Source: Providencia sp. PROV188 (GTDB lineage Bacteria > Pseudomonadota > Gammaproteobacteria > Enterobacterales > Enterobacteriaceae). Taken from it: a stretch of 64,000 nucleotides of DNA. Position numbers and translations under genes: made by a program. The stretch spans positions 2,294,001 to 2,358,000 of the forward strand of contig NZ_CP097291.1 of the NCBI RefSeq assembly GCF_027595165.1, written 5' to 3'. The notes below the pieces were generated by a model that did no database searches, was not told the DNA's origin, and saw only the letters and a program-made list of their open reading frames with translations. This document shows positions 14,867-25,293 of this stretch, piece by piece (position 1 is the first letter of the stretch; each line of letters starts with the position of its first letter).

Positions 14867-17566
14867 ATGTACAAACAATCATTATTAAAACCGAATGTTC
14901 TTTCTCGCATTTTTATTGCCTTTATTGTGCTGCTCGTCACAATGCTGTCGTTGTCCCTCTATAATTATTATCACGCATGGATGTTAGCGCACCAAACGGC
15001 CATCAACACTCTCGCTAATCGACTCGCTTATCAAATTGAAGATTATCGCTATCAAGCGGGTCACATCTATAAGCTTGCCAATGATAAAACTACACCTGAC
15101 TCTGTTAACGACATTTCCGTGACTGAAATGCGCCACGATGTTTATTGGCTAAGTAGCAATAACCAGACCATTGATTCCATTGTGTTTGGTCTCAATAAAC
15201 CAAGCAGTAAAGTCTTAGCGACAAAGCTCGCAAACTATATGGAGATTGTATGGGGGGCACGGAATGAATTTAACTCCATGTACTACCTTAATGGTCAAGA
15301 CAACTCCTTAGTTCTGGTAACTACCCATTCCATTCTAAAACCAGAGTTACGCTATAAAGAAAGCTATTTAACGCTAACGGCGGAAGATAAGCGCTCTGAT
15401 ATGATCACCCAATCGACATTATTAGATCGCCGTGAAGTTATCTCCAATATGCAGAAAAATGCGCAGGATAATGTTTACTTCTATACCTATCGTTTAGTCT
15501 TTAACTCGCCAGGGCGCCTTAGTAGTGTGATCTCCTTTGATATTTCTATCAATTCAATCCTCCCCTTTACATTACAGGGTGATGATATTTCGATTTCACA
15601 GCGACCAAACAATCAAGAAAATAGCCAAGCGGCCAGCGAACTCGTCGGCACCAGCCTGATGCTATCTCAACCCATTGAAGGCACTAATTACCAGATTAGC
15701 TATACCCTTTCTCTGAAAAGTATTATTTTCGGGGTGCTAAGTTACAATTTTTGGTTAATTACCTGCATGATTGCGGTCAGTATTTTGGCGCTGATCACCA
15801 CCATGTTTATCCGCAAGCGAATTATTTCACCCAATGCTTCAATGCTGGATGAGCTCCAGTTTAAAGATGCCCTCAATAATGACATTCTTAACCATATTTC
15901 TTATGGCATCCTAGTCTTTGATTTTAATAGCAATAAAAAATTATTAAGTAACAGTATCGCGAATCACTTATTACCATCTATGGATCTGATACATATCAAA
16001 GAAATGGCAACCGATCATAATGATGTCATTCAAGTTTCCATAGAAAACAATATCTATGAAATCATTTTGGTGAAAAGCTTAATTAAAGAAAACACCATTT
16101 TGTTTATCATCATAGATAAAGATAAAGAAGTTCTGACGCAAAAACGCCAAGAAATGGCTACGCGTGAGCACCAACGAAATATTCAACTTAGAAAAGTGGT
16201 TTTCGAAAATATTTGCCAGGAAATTCTACCCGCTGTTAACCAAATTGATGCCAAATTTAACCAATTAAGCTCTTCACTCGGCGAGCCTAAAAATCCATTA
16301 TTATCTGAAATTCAAAACCAACTGTTTTATATCAATAATTGGTTTAGAAATATCGAACTTATTAGTCAATTAGAAACTCAACAGATTGAGTTTAAAACAG
16401 AAAAATTTGCTATTGGTCAGATGATTAACCAATATCTTAAACAAAATTTAGCGCATTTAAATCGAAAAGGACTTTCGTTCTATTTTTATAACAACATTAA
16501 TCCTGACTCATTAATTGAAAATAACCCGGATTATTTCCAGACTTTATTCCAATTAATTTGGGAATACTCAATAGAAACTACAGCCTTTGGTAAAATTACC
16601 GTTTCAATTGACTATATTGAAGAAAAAAGTGAAGTTTCTATTGATATAAAAGACAGCGGAATTGGGTTAACTCATATTGAATTGAATAACTTGCAAAGCC
16701 CATTCACAGGGAAAGCACAAAGTTCAAATCAATTTAAGCGTTCAGGCATGACCTTTTACCTCTGCAAATTATTAACGAAAAAAATGCAGGGAACATTTAG
16801 TATCAAGTCAAGTGATGCCATCGGTAGCCATTATCAAATTAAGCTCCCTGCGCAATCCCAGATGCAAAGCCATGAATACCCTGCTCTGCTTGAAGATATG
16901 TATATTCGCTTGAATATTCAGAATATTGATACTCGTCGCATTGTTAAACAGACCTTATCGCATTATGGTGCAGAGTTTCTTGATATCGATGAGAGCTCAC
17001 CACATAGCCACTGGGATCTCTTGATCGCCGACAATGATGACGTTTCCTTTAATAACATAATTAAAGTTAAGGGAAATCTATCTTCAATAAATTGTATTAA
17101 CCCAAATTATATTGAAGTTAACTACAATTTCGCGGATGAACTTATCGATGCAATCTCATTATTGATAGAACAAGCGGATGAGACAGAAGATAATAATGAA
17201 TCCAACCTATCTTCATCACTCGTTCTACGAGAAAATAACTCTCAGTCGAATAATTCTGTCGATAATATTATTTCAGGCTATCATTTAATTCTGTCGAAGA
17301 GCGATTATAAAGATTTGTTTATCTCAACAGTACCGATAGATATTAATAAACTGTATAATAGTGAAAGTGTTGCGAATTTAACCGAATTAAAAGACACTGC
17401 ACATCGTTTAAAAGGAGTTTTTGCTATGCTTGAATTCCATTATCTTCATAAACTTTGTGAAGATTTGGAACATTACATAGCAGATGAAAACGGATTTGAA
17501 ATAAAAAATTGCATTAGAGAACTGGATGTCTCAGTGAAAAGACTAATGCCAGAAGGTAACCAATAA
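14867..17566 (+). CDS. rcsD: Rcs phosphotransfer protein RcsD
   Basis: RcsD relays phosphate from the sensor kinase RcsC to RcsB in the envelope-stress phosphorelay. The roughly 899-residue protein has two membrane segments (about residues 13-37 and 290-315) around a periplasmic domain. A histidine-kinase-like region without a functional phospho-His, an ATPase-like fold (IDIKDSGIGLTHIEL), a degenerate receiver-like part and a C-terminal HPt domain follow, with the phospho-accepting His near 846 (TAHRLKGVFAMLEF). The start is uncertain: ATG 14867 or an in-frame GTG at 14849, neither with a clear binding site. It ends one base before rcsB and forms an operon with it. The N-terminal half is much less conserved than rcsB, as is usual. 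Confidence 0.92.
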   Translation: MYKQSLLKPNVLSRIFIAFIVLLVTMLSLSLYNYYHAWMLAHQTAINTLANRLAYQIEDYRYQAGHIYKLANDKTTPDSVNDISVTEMRHDVYWLSSNNQTIDSIVFGLNKPSSKVLATKLANYMEIVWGARNEFNSMYYLNGQDNSLVLVTTHSILKPELRYKESYLTLTAEDKRSDMITQSTLLDRREVISNMQKNAQDNVYFYTYRLVFNSPGRLSSVISFDISINSILPFTLQGDDISISQRPNNQENSQAASELVGTSLMLSQPIEGTNYQISYTLSLKSIIFGVLSYNFWLITCMIAVSILALITTMFIRKRIISPNASMLDELQFKDALNNDILNHISYGILVFDFNSNKKLLSNSIANHLLPSMDLIHIKEMATDHNDVIQVSIENNIYEIILVKSLIKENTILFIIIDKDKEVLTQKRQEMATREHQRNIQLRKVVFENICQEILPAVNQIDAKFNQLSSSLGEPKNPLLSEIQNQLFYINNWFRNIELISQLETQQIEFKTEKFAIGQMINQYLKQNLAHLNRKGLSFYFYNNINPDSLIENNPDYFQTLFQLIWEYSIETTAFGKITVSIDYIEEKSEVSIDIKDSGIGLTHIELNNLQSPFTGKAQSSNQFKRSGMTFYLCKLLTKKMQGTFSIKSSDAIGSHYQIKLPAQSQMQSHEYPALLEDMYIRLNIQNIDTRRIVKQTLSHYGAEFLDIDESSPHSHWDLLIADNDDVSFNNIIKVKGNLSSINCINPNYIEVNYNFADELIDAISLLIEQADETEDNNESNLSSSLVLRENNSQSNNSVDNIISGYHLILSKSDYKDLFISTVPIDINKLYNSESVANLTELKDTAHRLKGVFAMLEFHYLHKLCEDLEHYIADENGFEIKNCIRELDVSVKRLMPEGNQ

Positions 17567-17567
17567 T

Positions 17568-18218
17568 ATGAATAACCTAAATGTCATTGTTGCCGATGAT
17601 CATCCTATTGTTCTTTTCGGTATCAGAAAGTCGCTTGAACAGATTGAATGGGTAAACATCGTCGGTGAGTTTGAAGATTCTACTTCTTTAATTAATAACT
17701 TAGCGCGCCTGAATGCAGACGTTCTGGTTACTGATTTGTCTATGCCTGGCGATAAATACGGCGATGGTATTACATTAATTAAATACATTAAGCGTCACTA
17801 CCCTGACTTATCGATTATTGTCCTCACCATGAACAATAATCCGGCGATCTTAAGCGCTATTCTTGAGCTTGATATTGAAGGTATCGTACTAAAACAAGGT
17901 GCGCCTGCTGACTTACCAAAAGCGCTAGCTGCCTTACAAAAAGGGAAGAAATTTACCCCTGAAAGCGTCAGTAAATTGCTTGAGAAAGTGAATGCGAGTG
18001 GATATGGCGATAAGCGTTTATCACCAAAAGAAAGTGAAGTGCTACGCTTATTTGCAGAAGGATTCTTAGTCACTGAGATTGCTAAAAAACTAAATCGCAG
18101 CATCAAAACCATTAGTAGCCAGAAAAAATCGGCGATGTTAAAGCTGGGTGTTGAAAATGATATCGCACTGCTGAATTACCTTTCATCAGTCAGTATCGAC
18201 AATTCCCCTTCTGAATAA
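17568..18218 (+). CDS. rcsB: Response regulator RcsB
   Basis: The 216-residue protein is RcsB, which controls capsule, motility and cell-envelope genes alone or with partners such as RcsA. Receiver residues Asp10-Asp11, phospho-acceptor Asp56 (VLVTDLSMPG) and Lys109-like position are in place. The LuxR/FixJ helix-turn-helix (LSPKESEVLRLFAEGFLVTE, then RSIKTISSQKKSAM) fills residues 148-205. Start ATG 17568 is one base after the rcsD stop. Near identity in pattern to the E. coli protein over the whole length makes the call safe. A near-consensus RcsAB box lies elsewhere in this window upstream of lrhA. Confidence 0.98.
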   Translation: MNNLNVIVADDHPIVLFGIRKSLEQIEWVNIVGEFEDSTSLINNLARLNADVLVTDLSMPGDKYGDGITLIKYIKRHYPDLSIIVLTMNNNPAILSAILELDIEGIVLKQGAPADLPKALAALQKGKKFTPESVSKLLEKVNASGYGDKRLSPKESEVLRLFAEGFLVTEIAKKLNRSIKTISSQKKSAMLKLGVENDIALLNYLSSVSIDNSPSE

Positions 18219-18230
18219 TCGTTTTTTGGC

Positions 18231-18267
18231 GCTAAAATAGAAGCCCGTTTAGGGCTTTTATTTTTTC
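18231..18267. terminator. Terminator between convergent rcsB and rcsC
   Basis: AAGCCC (18241-18246) pairs with GGGCTT (18252-18257) and is followed by a T-rich run on the plus strand. An A-rich run on the left may let it serve rcsC as well. Confidence 0.75.
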
Positions 18268-18302
18268 TATTCAATATGTTAACTGTTTAATAAATAATTT
18301 AT

Positions 18303-21155
18303 TCACTCATTAGGTTTAACATATTTCACCAACGACTCCCGTAGCACACTGATCGATGTAGGCTTCGAGAGACAATCATTCATACCCGCATCAAGACAAC
18401 GCTGCTTCTCTTCTGCCATGGCATTTGCCGTTAACGCTACAATAGGCTGCCTAAAACCGTGTTCTCGCAACGTGCGCGCCAATTGATAACCGTCCATATT
18501 GGGCATATTCACATCAGAAAGAACAATGTCCGCATGATTATGCTCAAGGAATTTCAACGCATCTAATCCATCGACTGCCGTACTTGTCATAAAGCCAATG
18601 CTTGTCAGCTGCTCTGTCAATAGCATTCGGTTAATAGGATGGTCATCAACAATTAAGACTTTAAACGTATTCAAATCTGCATCGGCATCTTCAAGGTCAT
18701 GGTTCTCTAAACTCTCTTTAGTACCTTGAACCAACTTAACAATGATTTTATCAATCAACATTGGCAGCTTATCGAGCTGATAAGTGTTATAGAGCCAATT
18801 ACTTGGTTGAGTTTCAAATAATTCACCTGAATATAAACTACTGAGTTTCAGCAAGTTTCTATTCTGTAAGGCAACACTTTCTTGGCTATCCGTAATCAAC
18901 AAGTCATACGTCTCATTGATATCAATGGATGAGCCCGTCACCACATTAAAATGATGGTGTTCGAGCAATCTTACAAGAAAATCAATTAAGAATGCATTTT
19001 GGCCTGCCACGGCGACACGGTAATTTTTTCGGTACTCAGGAATAATGGGTTCTAAATATTGCTGGCCATAGAGTGGAATGCGGATCGTAAAGGTACTCCC
19101 CAGCCCCGCTTGAGAATCCACACCAATATCACCATCCATCAAGTTGATGAGTTTCTCACAAATAGCGAGCCCTAACCCTGTCCCTTTGTGTCCATTATTT
19201 TGATCGTATACTTGGAAGAATGGGTCAAATAATTGCATAACCACTGCTGGGGTCATTCCAATCCCCGAATCCTTGATTTCAATTTTTAAATAATTTTCAT
19301 CTTTCCAAACATGCAGCATCACAAAACCAGAGTCTGTGAACTTTATGCTGTTATTCACAATATTGGAGATAACTTGTTGTAGGCGCACTGGGTCGCTAAG
19401 CATCATGTCTGGAATATTCGGCTCAATATAAGAGTAAAGTGACACTTGTTTTTTAGTTGCTAAAGGGACGTAGTTAGCAAGAACATAAGCAAATACATTG
19501 CGGCAATTGAATAATTTATTTTCTATTTTTAATTGTTTGGATTCAATTTTGGAGAAATCCAAAATATCACTGATAATCTGCAACAATAGCGATGACGAAT
19601 TATCCATTGTAGAAACTAATCGAAGCGCTTTATCTGATAAATCATACCGTTGCAATAACTCAATATTACCGATGATCCCATACAACGGTGTTCTTAATTC
19701 ATGGCTCACCGTGGCTAAGAACATCGATTTCGCTTGGTTCGCCTGATCCGCTGCATCTGCGACATCCTGCAATGATTTTTCCATCTGCACACGAATACTA
19801 ATGTCGATCAATACGCAGATAGCCACATCTTCATTTTGATAACGTGAATTCACAAAACTAATTTGTAGATGGGTGCCATTCGTTGCAACAACATCAATAT
19901 AGTTGCTAGATTTTTGACGAATAATCGTCAAAATTCGCTGTTTATCATCTTCACTCAGTAAACGGAAATAGTTATGTGCGAGCTCATTACTCAGAATATT
20001 GCCGCCATCACTTAGCCTTAGGATAATGATCCCAACAGGAGCTGATGCCACAATTTTATGGTTAAATTGTTCATGCTCTTCAAGACGAATCGCCGTATTG
20101 GCAGCAGGCTCTAACATTCGTCTTTCTAATAACCAAATTAAAAAGAAGATTAACGTACCAGACAAAATATTAATTAATATTGCGTAAATTATTGATGTTT
20201 TTAGGTTGCTGATTAAATACGATGTCTCAATTGAATAAATAACCGTTAGTTGCGAAGGTGCTAAACGCTTCTTAAAAAACAGCTGAGTATAATCAGAGTT
20301 AAAACCGAAATAATTTATCTCTCCAGATGTCAGCAATGGTGAATTTTTAATATTCGAATCTGATGAAGTGTAGAGAACAGGTTGATTTGATGAGTTAATT
20401 AATGTGATTTCAACGGCTGGATTATTACGTAAATTAAACTGATTTAAGTTTATCGCTCGCTCAATCCCAATAAAACCAACAATTAAGCTTTTCTCATAGA
20501 TAGGGATCATCAAATAGAGTTGACCATTTGATGGTTGAGAACTGTGGGTGATGGTATATAAATTGCGCTCTTGACCCTGCTGTCTTAACTGTTTGTAGAT
20601 CCGCGCATTGTCATAGACCACTTTTTTTAGCGTATCAATATCAGAAACTGCAGCACGAATTGAATAATCCATCATGCAGTAACTGCCTGTTCCAAAGACA
20701 AATACGTGATTTAAGCCTTGGGGGACCGCAATGCTGTCTTTCCAGAAAATATTGAGTTGTTCAAAAGCAGAAAGATAATTCTGAGTTCGCTGCTTAAATA
20801 CATCACAATCTGCCGATGGCATGAGTGGATATAGCGAGTATGACGTGGATGCGGGTAAAGTGATATCTTCTTGTTGAATACCCACTTTTTGTTGATGTTC
20901 TTCGTCTTTGAGTCGTTGCTGCTCCGTCATGGAATGAATAAGGCGAAGTGTAGCATTTGACTGCTGAATATAAACTTGCAGGTTTTCATAACCAGAATGG
21001 AATTGCTGGCGCAGATCAGATTTATGTTCATTGAACTGCATATAAAGGAAAAACAGAGTGATGAAAAGCCCCATTCCCCATAGCATAACGCCTAGGACAC
21101 GAAAAAGATCTCTAGATAATCTGAGGGATGTTTTAAACGAGGGTAAATATCTCAA
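18303..21155 (-). CDS. rcsC: Hybrid sensor kinase RcsC
   Basis: RcsC is the inner-membrane hybrid kinase at the head of the Rcs phosphorelay, autophosphorylating and passing phosphate to RcsD. The 950-residue protein has a first membrane segment (about residues 20-41), a periplasmic domain, and a second segment (about 314-336). Next come a PAS-like region, HisKA with His485 (TVSHELRTPLYGIIG), and HATPase_c (IKDSGIGMTP, GTGLGLAICEKLI). An RcsC-specific linker precedes a C-terminal receiver with Asp881 (IVLSDVNMPNMDGYQL). It is convergent to rcsDB, the arrangement known in enterics. All catalytic residues are present. Confidence 0.96.
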   Translation of the reverse strand: MRYLPSFKTSLRLSRDLFRVLGVMLWGMGLFITLFFLYMQFNEHKSDLRQQFHSGYENLQVYIQQSNATLRLIHSMTEQQRLKDEEHQQKVGIQQEDITLPASTSYSLYPLMPSADCDVFKQRTQNYLSAFEQLNIFWKDSIAVPQGLNHVFVFGTGSYCMMDYSIRAAVSDIDTLKKVVYDNARIYKQLRQQGQERNLYTITHSSQPSNGQLYLMIPIYEKSLIVGFIGIERAINLNQFNLRNNPAVEITLINSSNQPVLYTSSDSNIKNSPLLTSGEINYFGFNSDYTQLFFKKRLAPSQLTVIYSIETSYLISNLKTSIIYAILINILSGTLIFFLIWLLERRMLEPAANTAIRLEEHEQFNHKIVASAPVGIIILRLSDGGNILSNELAHNYFRLLSEDDKQRILTIIRQKSSNYIDVVATNGTHLQISFVNSRYQNEDVAICVLIDISIRVQMEKSLQDVADAADQANQAKSMFLATVSHELRTPLYGIIGNIELLQRYDLSDKALRLVSTMDNSSSLLLQIISDILDFSKIESKQLKIENKLFNCRNVFAYVLANYVPLATKKQVSLYSYIEPNIPDMMLSDPVRLQQVISNIVNNSIKFTDSGFVMLHVWKDENYLKIEIKDSGIGMTPAVVMQLFDPFFQVYDQNNGHKGTGLGLAICEKLINLMDGDIGVDSQAGLGSTFTIRIPLYGQQYLEPIIPEYRKNYRVAVAGQNAFLIDFLVRLLEHHHFNVVTGSSIDINETYDLLITDSQESVALQNRNLLKLSSLYSGELFETQPSNWLYNTYQLDKLPMLIDKIIVKLVQGTKESLENHDLEDADADLNTFKVLIVDDHPINRMLLTEQLTSIGFMTSTAVDGLDALKFLEHNHADIVLSDVNMPNMDGYQLARTLREHGFRQPIVALTANAMAEEKQRCLDAGMNDCLSKPTSISVLRESLVKYVKPNE

Positions 21156-21260
21156 TCCGTTACCTACAAGTACATTATCACTAATACTGAGTATACTCGA
21201 TTAACTCGATGAAAAGCGACAACCAATAACTTCCATGTATATTGCTAGTGTAAAGATACA

Positions 21261-21286
21261 AAAACGGGCGGATAATCCGCCCGTTT
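21261..21286 (-). terminator. gyrA terminator
   Basis: An 11-base GC-rich perfect stem (AAACGGGCGGA 21262-21272 with TCCGCCCGTTT 21276-21286) is followed on the minus strand by TTTTTG, 17 bases after the gyrA stop. Confidence 0.9.
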
Positions 21287-21302
21287 CATTGATGAATGAT
21301 AC

Positions 21303-23906
21303 TTACTCTTCGGTATCTGCATCAGTTTGTGCTTCACCGTCAACATCAATACCCTCTTCATCGGTATTGTCATCGTCTTCAGTTTCAGCAACACGTTGTA
21401 AACCAACTACTTTTTCATCTTCAGCAGTACGGATCAGCGTCACACCTTGAGTATTACGTCCAACGACGCTAACTTCAGAAACGCGGGTACGAACCAGAGT
21501 CCCAGCATCCGTAATCATCATAATTTGGTCGGTATCCTCAACTTGGATAGCGCCAACAACTTGACCATTACGCTCGCTCACTTTAATAGAGATAACCCCT
21601 TGAGTTGCACGAGATTTTGTTGGGTATTCTGCTTCTTCAGTACGCTTACCGAAGCCGTTTTCAGTCACGGTCAGAATATGGCCTTCACCACGAGGAATAA
21701 TTAAAGAAACAACTTTATCGTCGTCCATTAATTTAATACCGCGAACACCTGTCGCTGTACGTCCCATCGCACGAACCGCATCTTCTGCAAAGCGCACCAC
21801 TTTGCCTTGCGCAGAGAACAGCATGACTTCATTGCTACCGTTGGTTAAATCAACACCAATCAGCTCATCGCCTTCATTCAAGTTCACGGCAATAATACCG
21901 GCACTTCTTGGGCGACTGAAATCTTGCAGAGGGGTTTTCTTCACGGTACCGCTCGCGGTCGCCATAAAGACATAATAGCCCTCTTCGTATTCACGCACTG
22001 GTAAAATCGCGGTGATACGTTCATCTTGCTCAAGTGGCAGTAAGTTCACAATTGGACGTCCACGAGCACCACGGCTAGCTTCAGGCAATTGATAGACTTT
22101 CATCCAATATAAGCGACCACGACTGGAGAAACACAAGATAGTATCGTGGGTATTCGCCACCAGCAGACGCTCAATAAAGTCTTCTTCTTTAATACGCGCT
22201 GCGGATTTACCTTTACCACCACGGCGTTGTGCTTCGTAGTCAGACAATGGCTGATACTTCACATAACCTTGGTGAGATAGCGTTACCACCACATCTTCTT
22301 GGTTGATCAAATCTTCAATATTGATATCTGCGGTATTTTCAGTGATCTCAGTACGACGCGGGTCGTTATAAGCATCACGAATTGCTTCTAACTCTTCACG
22401 AATAACTTCCATTAAACGCTCAGGGCTACGCAGAATAAACAGTAATTCTTCGATTTGTTTCAGAAGTTCACGGTACTCTTCCAGCAGTTTTTCATGCTCA
22501 AGACCGGTTAATTTCTGTAAACGCAGATCCAAAATTGCTTGTGCTTGCTGTTCAGTCAGGAAATATTGACCTTCATGAACACCATATTGTGGCTCTAACC
22601 ACTCAGGACGTGCAGCATCATCACCCGCACGTTCCAGCATCGCAGCAACATTACCCAGAGCCCAAGAACGGGCAATCAGCCCAGCTTTTGCTTCAGCTGG
22701 TGTTGGTGCTTTACGGATCAATTCGATAATTGGGTCGATATTCGCCAGTGCCACCGCCAACGCTTCAAGGATGTGCGCACGGTCACGGGCTTTACGCAGT
22801 TCGAAAATAGTACGGCGTGTAACAACTTCACGACGATGGCGAACAAACGCGGCAATAATATCTTTCAGGTTCAAGATTTTTGGTTGACCCTGATGCAGTG
22901 CCACCATGTTGATACCGAAAGAAACTTGCAATTGCGTCAGTGAATACAGGTTATTTAGTACTACTTCGCCGACTGCATCGCGCTTAATTTCAATGACAAT
23001 ACGCATACCGTCTTTATCAGACTCATCACGCAGTGCACTGATACCTTCAACGCGTTTTTCTTTAACTAATTCCGCAATTTTTTCAATCAAGCGCGCTTTG
23101 TTCACTTGATACGGAATTTCGTTGACGATAATGGTTTCACGACCATTTTTCTCATCAACTTCGACCTCGGCACGTGCACGAATGTACACTTTACCGCGAC
23201 CGGTACGATACGCATCGATAATACCACGACGACCATTGATAATAGCGGCAGTCGGGAAGTCAGGGCCTGGGATGTGTTCCATCAAGCCTTCGATACTAAT
23301 ATCTTCGTCTTCTATATAAGCTAAGCAACCATTAATCACTTCCCCTAAGTTGTGCGGAGGAATGTTAGTGGCCATCCCGACAGCAATCCCTGAAGAACCA
23401 TTGACCAAAAGGTTAGGTATCTTCGTTGGCATCACTTCTGGGATTTGCTCTGTACCATCATAGTTAGGAACAAAGTCTACGGTTTCTTTTTCTAAATCAG
23501 CCAGCATTTCATGGGCAATTTTCGCCATACGGATTTCCGTATAACGCATTGCAGCGGCGGAGTCTCCGTCAACTGAACCAAAGTTCCCCTGACCATCTAC
23601 CAGCATGTAGCGCATAGAGAAAGGCTGCGCGAGACGAACGATGGTCTCATAAACGGCGCTGTCTCCATGTGGATGGTATTTACCGATGACGTCCCCAACG
23701 ATACGGGCAGACTTTTTATAGGGTTTATTCCAATCATTTCCCAGTACATTCATCGCAAATAACACTCGGCGGTGTACTGGCTTCAGCCCATCTCGAACAT
23801 CTGGAAGTGCACGGCCGACGATAACGGACATTGCATAATCCAAATAGGAACTTTTCAGTTCTTCTTCGATATTGACTGGGGTGATTTCTCTGGCAATCTC
23901 GCTCAT
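21303..23906 (-). CDS. gyrA: DNA gyrase subunit A
   Basis: GyrA is the breaking-rejoining subunit of gyrase, which with GyrB introduces negative supercoils. I start it at ATG 23906 ([20 protein letters not shown]), matching the family start; an ORF extension to 23957 is not conserved. The 867-residue protein keeps the active-site Tyr122 ([10 protein letters not shown]), the QRDR ([12 protein letters not shown]) and C-terminal blades with the GyrA box around [10 protein letters not shown]. The acidic C-terminal tail ([16 protein letters not shown]) is typical. In the QRDR, Ser83 is wild type and position 87 is Glu. It is a single gene between terminators and divergent from ubiG. Confidence 0.98.
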   Translation of the reverse strand: MSEIAREITPVNIEEELKSSYLDYAMSVIVGRALPDVRDGLKPVHRRVLFAMNVLGNDWNKPYKKSARIVGDVIGKYHPHGDSAVYETIVRLAQPFSMRYMLVDGQGNFGSVDGDSAAAMRYTEIRMAKIAHEMLADLEKETVDFVPNYDGTEQIPEVMPTKIPNLLVNGSSGIAVGMATNIPPHNLGEVINGCLAYIEDEDISIEGLMEHIPGPDFPTAAIINGRRGIIDAYRTGRGKVYIRARAEVEVDEKNGRETIIVNEIPYQVNKARLIEKIAELVKEKRVEGISALRDESDKDGMRIVIEIKRDAVGEVVLNNLYSLTQLQVSFGINMVALHQGQPKILNLKDIIAAFVRHRREVVTRRTIFELRKARDRAHILEALAVALANIDPIIELIRKAPTPAEAKAGLIARSWALGNVAAMLERAGDDAARPEWLEPQYGVHEGQYFLTEQQAQAILDLRLQKLTGLEHEKLLEEYRELLKQIEELLFILRSPERLMEVIREELEAIRDAYNDPRRTEITENTADINIEDLINQEDVVVTLSHQGYVKYQPLSDYEAQRRGGKGKSAARIKEEDFIERLLVANTHDTILCFSSRGRLYWMKVYQLPEASRGARGRPIVNLLPLEQDERITAILPVREYEEGYYVFMATASGTVKKTPLQDFSRPRSAGIIAVNLNEGDELIGVDLTNGSNEVMLFSAQGKVVRFAEDAVRAMGRTATGVRGIKLMDDDKVVSLIIPRGEGHILTVTENGFGKRTEEAEYPTKSRATQGVISIKVSERNGQVVGAIQVEDTDQIMMITDAGTLVRTRVSEVSVVGRNTQGVTLIRTAEDEKVVGLQRVAETEDDDNTDEEGIDVDGEAQTDADTEE

Positions 23907-24235
23907 GGAACCACTGTCCCTCATAACTTCAGATTCAAAGAGTAAACTATACCACAACTCCCTTATTTAATTAAGAGATAAGAGAAGTGAGTATTTGTCT
24001 TTCAAGCTATGTATAATAGCGGAAAAATGCGCTTATGTGTCCGAATCTTGTAGATTTTCAAGCAATAGTCTCTCAAGGATTTTCATATTTGGTCCATAAT
24101 CCCAATAAATTAACTCACGGGCGACTATCGTCCCATTACGAATTCCAACCTGTTTTTGCATTTTGCAAAATAAATATAGTCCAATAGGTAAAAATAAGTA
24201 ATGCGAGGATAGAAATAGATATAGGAGTTCCTCAG
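23907..24235. promoter_or_regulatory. gyrA-ubiG divergent intergenic region
   Basis: These 329 bases separate the divergent gyrA and ubiG. A possible gyrA -10 (TATAGT on the minus strand, 23946-23951) lies 40-45 bases upstream of the start, with a weak -35 TTAATT at 23969-23974. AGGAG lies nine bases before the ubiG ATG. No repeats or small genes were noticed. Confidence 0.35.
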
Positions 24236-24958
24236 ATGAATGATACCCAAGACCAAACGTACCTAAACGTCGACAAACAAGAAATTGAAAAGTTTGAATC
24301 GATAGCATCACGTTGGTGGGATCTTGAAGGCGAGTTTGCCCCATTACACCGCATTAATCCGCTGCGTTTAGGCTACATCATGCAACGTGTAGACGGCATT
24401 TTTGGTAAGAAAATCCTCGACGTTGGCTGCGGTGGCGGTATTTTATCTGAAAGCATGGCGCGCGAAGGTGCGGATGTCACGGGTTTAGATATGGGTGCAG
24501 ACCCATTAATGGTCGCTCGTCTACACTCTCTGGAATCGGGCATTCCTGTGGAATACGTCCAAGAAACCGTCGAACAGCATGCAGATAAACACCCTCAGAG
24601 CTACGATATCGTCACTTGCATGGAAATGCTTGAGCACGTTCCAGACCCAGAATCTGTGGTAAGAGCCTGCGCGAAATTAGTTAAACCTGGCGGACATGTT
24701 ATTTTTTCCACCATTAATCGCAACAGAAAAGCATGGCTAATGGCTGTCGTGGCAGCGGAATATGTGATGAAAATGGTTCCAAAAGGCACCCATGATGCTA
24801 ATAAGTTTATCCGCCCATCCGAATTAATTAGCTGGGTCGATAAAACGCAATTAAAAGAACAACATATGATGGGACTGCATTATAATCCAATCACCGATAA
24901 ATTTTGGTTAGGCCCTAACGTTGATGTGAACTATATGCTGCATACGATCAGCGAATAA
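24236..24958 (+). CDS. ubiG: Ubiquinone biosynthesis O-methyltransferase UbiG
   Basis: UbiG performs both O-methylation steps of ubiquinone synthesis using S-adenosylmethionine. The 240-residue protein has the class I methyltransferase motif [20 protein letters not shown] (about residues 60-78) and the acidic ribose-binding residue in VTGLDMG. It also carries the UbiG family N-terminus ([20 protein letters not shown]) and the family segment [13 protein letters not shown]. An AGGAG binding site precedes the ATG. It is a single gene, divergent from gyrA as in E. coli. Confidence 0.97.
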   Translation: MNDTQDQTYLNVDKQEIEKFESIASRWWDLEGEFAPLHRINPLRLGYIMQRVDGIFGKKILDVGCGGGILSESMAREGADVTGLDMGADPLMVARLHSLESGIPVEYVQETVEQHADKHPQSYDIVTCMEMLEHVPDPESVVRACAKLVKPGGHVIFSTINRNRKAWLMAVVAAEYVMKMVPKGTHDANKFIRPSELISWVDKTQLKEQHMMGLHYNPITDKFWLGPNVDVNYMLHTISE

Positions 24959-25088
24959 ATAGCAAGCGGTACGTTTAAGAAAACAGCAAACGGTCTCAAC
25001 TTTACAAAATAATTTTTAGGTTAATGTCGGTAAGTCAATTTTTGGCAACTCCACTTCTCATGCTGCTTACCGACATGATCAATTTTTC

Positions 25089-25108
25089 TTATCCAGTTGT
25101 TATCCACA
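25089..25108. promoter_or_regulatory. Two DnaA boxes upstream of nrdA
   Basis: TTATCCACA (25100-25108) is a perfect DnaA box, and TTATCCAGT (25089-25097) lies 11 bases upstream in the same direction. In E. coli DnaA binds similar paired sites upstream of nrdAB and couples its expression to replication, so the same role is likely here. Confidence 0.75.
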
Positions 25109-25146
25109 AAAACTATCAGATTTGTACACTTGATAAAATCGCACAT

Positions 25147-25194
25147 TAACATTATCTTGTTATTAGATTCTTAACAAACTACTACATATAGTGG
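25147..25194. promoter_or_regulatory. Paired NrdR boxes upstream of nrdA
   Basis: Two 16-base sites resembling the NrdR consensus ACACWAWATMTWGTGT start exactly 32 bases apart: 25147-25162 (TAACATTATCTTGTTA) and 25179-25194 (CTACTACATATAGTGG). Each matches about 11-12 of 16 positions, with the best matches in the cores. The three-turn spacing is what NrdR needs for cooperative repression of ribonucleotide reductase genes. Confidence 0.6.
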
Positions 25195-25293
25195 TCATCA
25201 CAAATATAATATACAAGTCTCATGATTGTTCATCATGAGCTTTTTTACGTTTGGGAGACTCTATTTTGTAACTCAACCAAGGTGTACTTGCTC

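Noticed and set aside
23633..23665. Glu87 in GyrA as a quinolone-resistance change
   Set aside because: Glu87 is the usual residue in the Proteus-Providencia group, and Ser83 is unchanged.
24033..24344. Minus-strand frame upstream of ubiG
   Set aside because: Overlaps the start of ubiG on the other strand, no family pattern, and would occupy the divergent promoter region.
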